Of a stretch of DNA of 12,209 nt, positions 11,836 to 12,209 are shown piece after piece (positions within the stretch are counted from its first letter, which is position 1; the number at the start of each line of letters is the position of its first letter). Origin of the DNA: Chloroflexota bacterium (GTDB lineage: Bacteria; Chloroflexota; UBA4733); assembly GCA_025449435.1 (NCBI GenBank), contig JANWJO010000222.1, positions 1-12,209 on the forward strand, written 5' to 3'. The notes beneath the pieces were generated by a model. The model was not told the DNA's origin and ran no database searches. It saw nothing but the letters and a program-made list of their open reading frames with translations. The position numbers were made by a program, and so were the translations under genes.

Positions 11836-12209
11836 TGTGCCACCCTCTCTGGCGAGAATGGCCCGCGTTGTTGTTGTTGCAGGTCGCCTAAGCGCTCATC
11901 CAGCGACGGCAATACGCTGAACACCCGCAGCATCGTTGGCGGAAATCCATCGGGCAACGAGCCAGAACCTGCCGTCTCCCATTCGCTTTCCGGCGTCTCG
12001 TAGGCAGCCTGCATCAACTGTCGAAACTGCTCCCGGCTGTACACCTCATCGCTCACCAGCCAGGACAGGTGCTCAATGGTTTCCCCCAGCGTCCGCACAA
12101 CAGAACGCGCTTCTTTTGCCACGAACCAACTTGCATGACCCGCTCGCTCAACGAGTGCGCCGTAACTCATCTGGCGAGCAAGATAGGCACCGATGGCCTC
12201 GCGCAACTC
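11832..12209 (-). CDS. Partial hypothetical protein, 5' end outside the window
   Basis: The frame is open to the right edge, so the true start is outside; the first visible in-frame start-like codon is TTG at 12206. About 125 residues are visible. The first 70 (LREAIGAYLARQMSYGALVE, then LGETIEHLSWLVSDEVYSRE and QFRQLM) follow the pattern of a small helical domain with an 'E-L-x-L-x-(S/E)...S-x-E-x-F/L-R' end that I have seen in hypothetical proteins from Chloroflexota and cyanobacteria. The rest is Pro/Ser/Glu-rich, with QQQQ near the end. It ends in an ATGA overlap with the SANT-XRE gene. No function can be given. Confidence 0.5.
   Translation of the reverse strand, partial: ELREAIGAYLARQMSYGALVERAGHASWFVAKEARSVVRTLGETIEHLSWLVSDEVYSREQFRQLMQAAYETPESEWETAGSGSLPDGFPPTMLRVFSVLPSLDERLGDLQQQQRGPFSPERVAQ

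Overview
The window is a leftward-transcribed (all minus strand) block of a tailed-phage or prophage genome: the terminase/portal/capsid module preceded by a run of small regulatory and unknown genes. The right edge is promoter-proximal and the left edge distal. TerL, the portal, the S78 prohead protease and the HK97-fold capsid place it among HK97-like head-assembly systems (Caudoviricetes). G+C is high (about 60% by eye), GTG and TTG starts are frequent, and neighbouring genes are tightly coupled through ATGA, GTGA, TGATG and TAATG junctions. The host cannot be fixed from this window. The style of the small helix-turn-helix proteins and of the partial protein at the right edge reminds me of Chloroflexota, but that is only an impression. 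No integrase, lysis or tail gene is present, so prophage versus free phage is undecided.

Layout in transcription order: (1) 12209 to 9572, a partial protein of unknown function, a SANT-like plus XRE DNA-binding protein, a second XRE protein that appears paralogous to it, a 161-residue unknown, a small zinc-ribbon-like protein and a 79-residue unknown; (2) 9494 to 8847, a protein with a C-terminal sigma-region-4-like helix-turn-helix just before the terminase genes, a position typical of late-gene regulators; (3) 8731 to 4851, small terminase, large terminase, portal and a small acidic zinc-ribbon protein; (4) 4854 to 697, a short MuF-like minor head protein, a 692-residue prohead protease with a long tail carrying Cys- and His-rich segments, and the major capsid protein with an apparent Ig-like insert; (5) 593 to 1, a probable virion surface or decoration protein and the start of a further small gene.

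Inferred working model: TerS/TerL package DNA through the portal; the MuF-like protein, protease-scaffold fusion and capsid protein build and mature the prohead; the 135..593 product probably joins the virion. The upstream DNA-binding proteins probably control timing. The most notable non-coding element is a 17-pair hairpin preceded by a 23-nt pyrimidine tract in the spacer after the capsid gene; its five G.U pairs form only in RNA from the coding strand. The most unusual protein is the protease fusion, with two clusters of 13 histidines each and one of eight cysteines.
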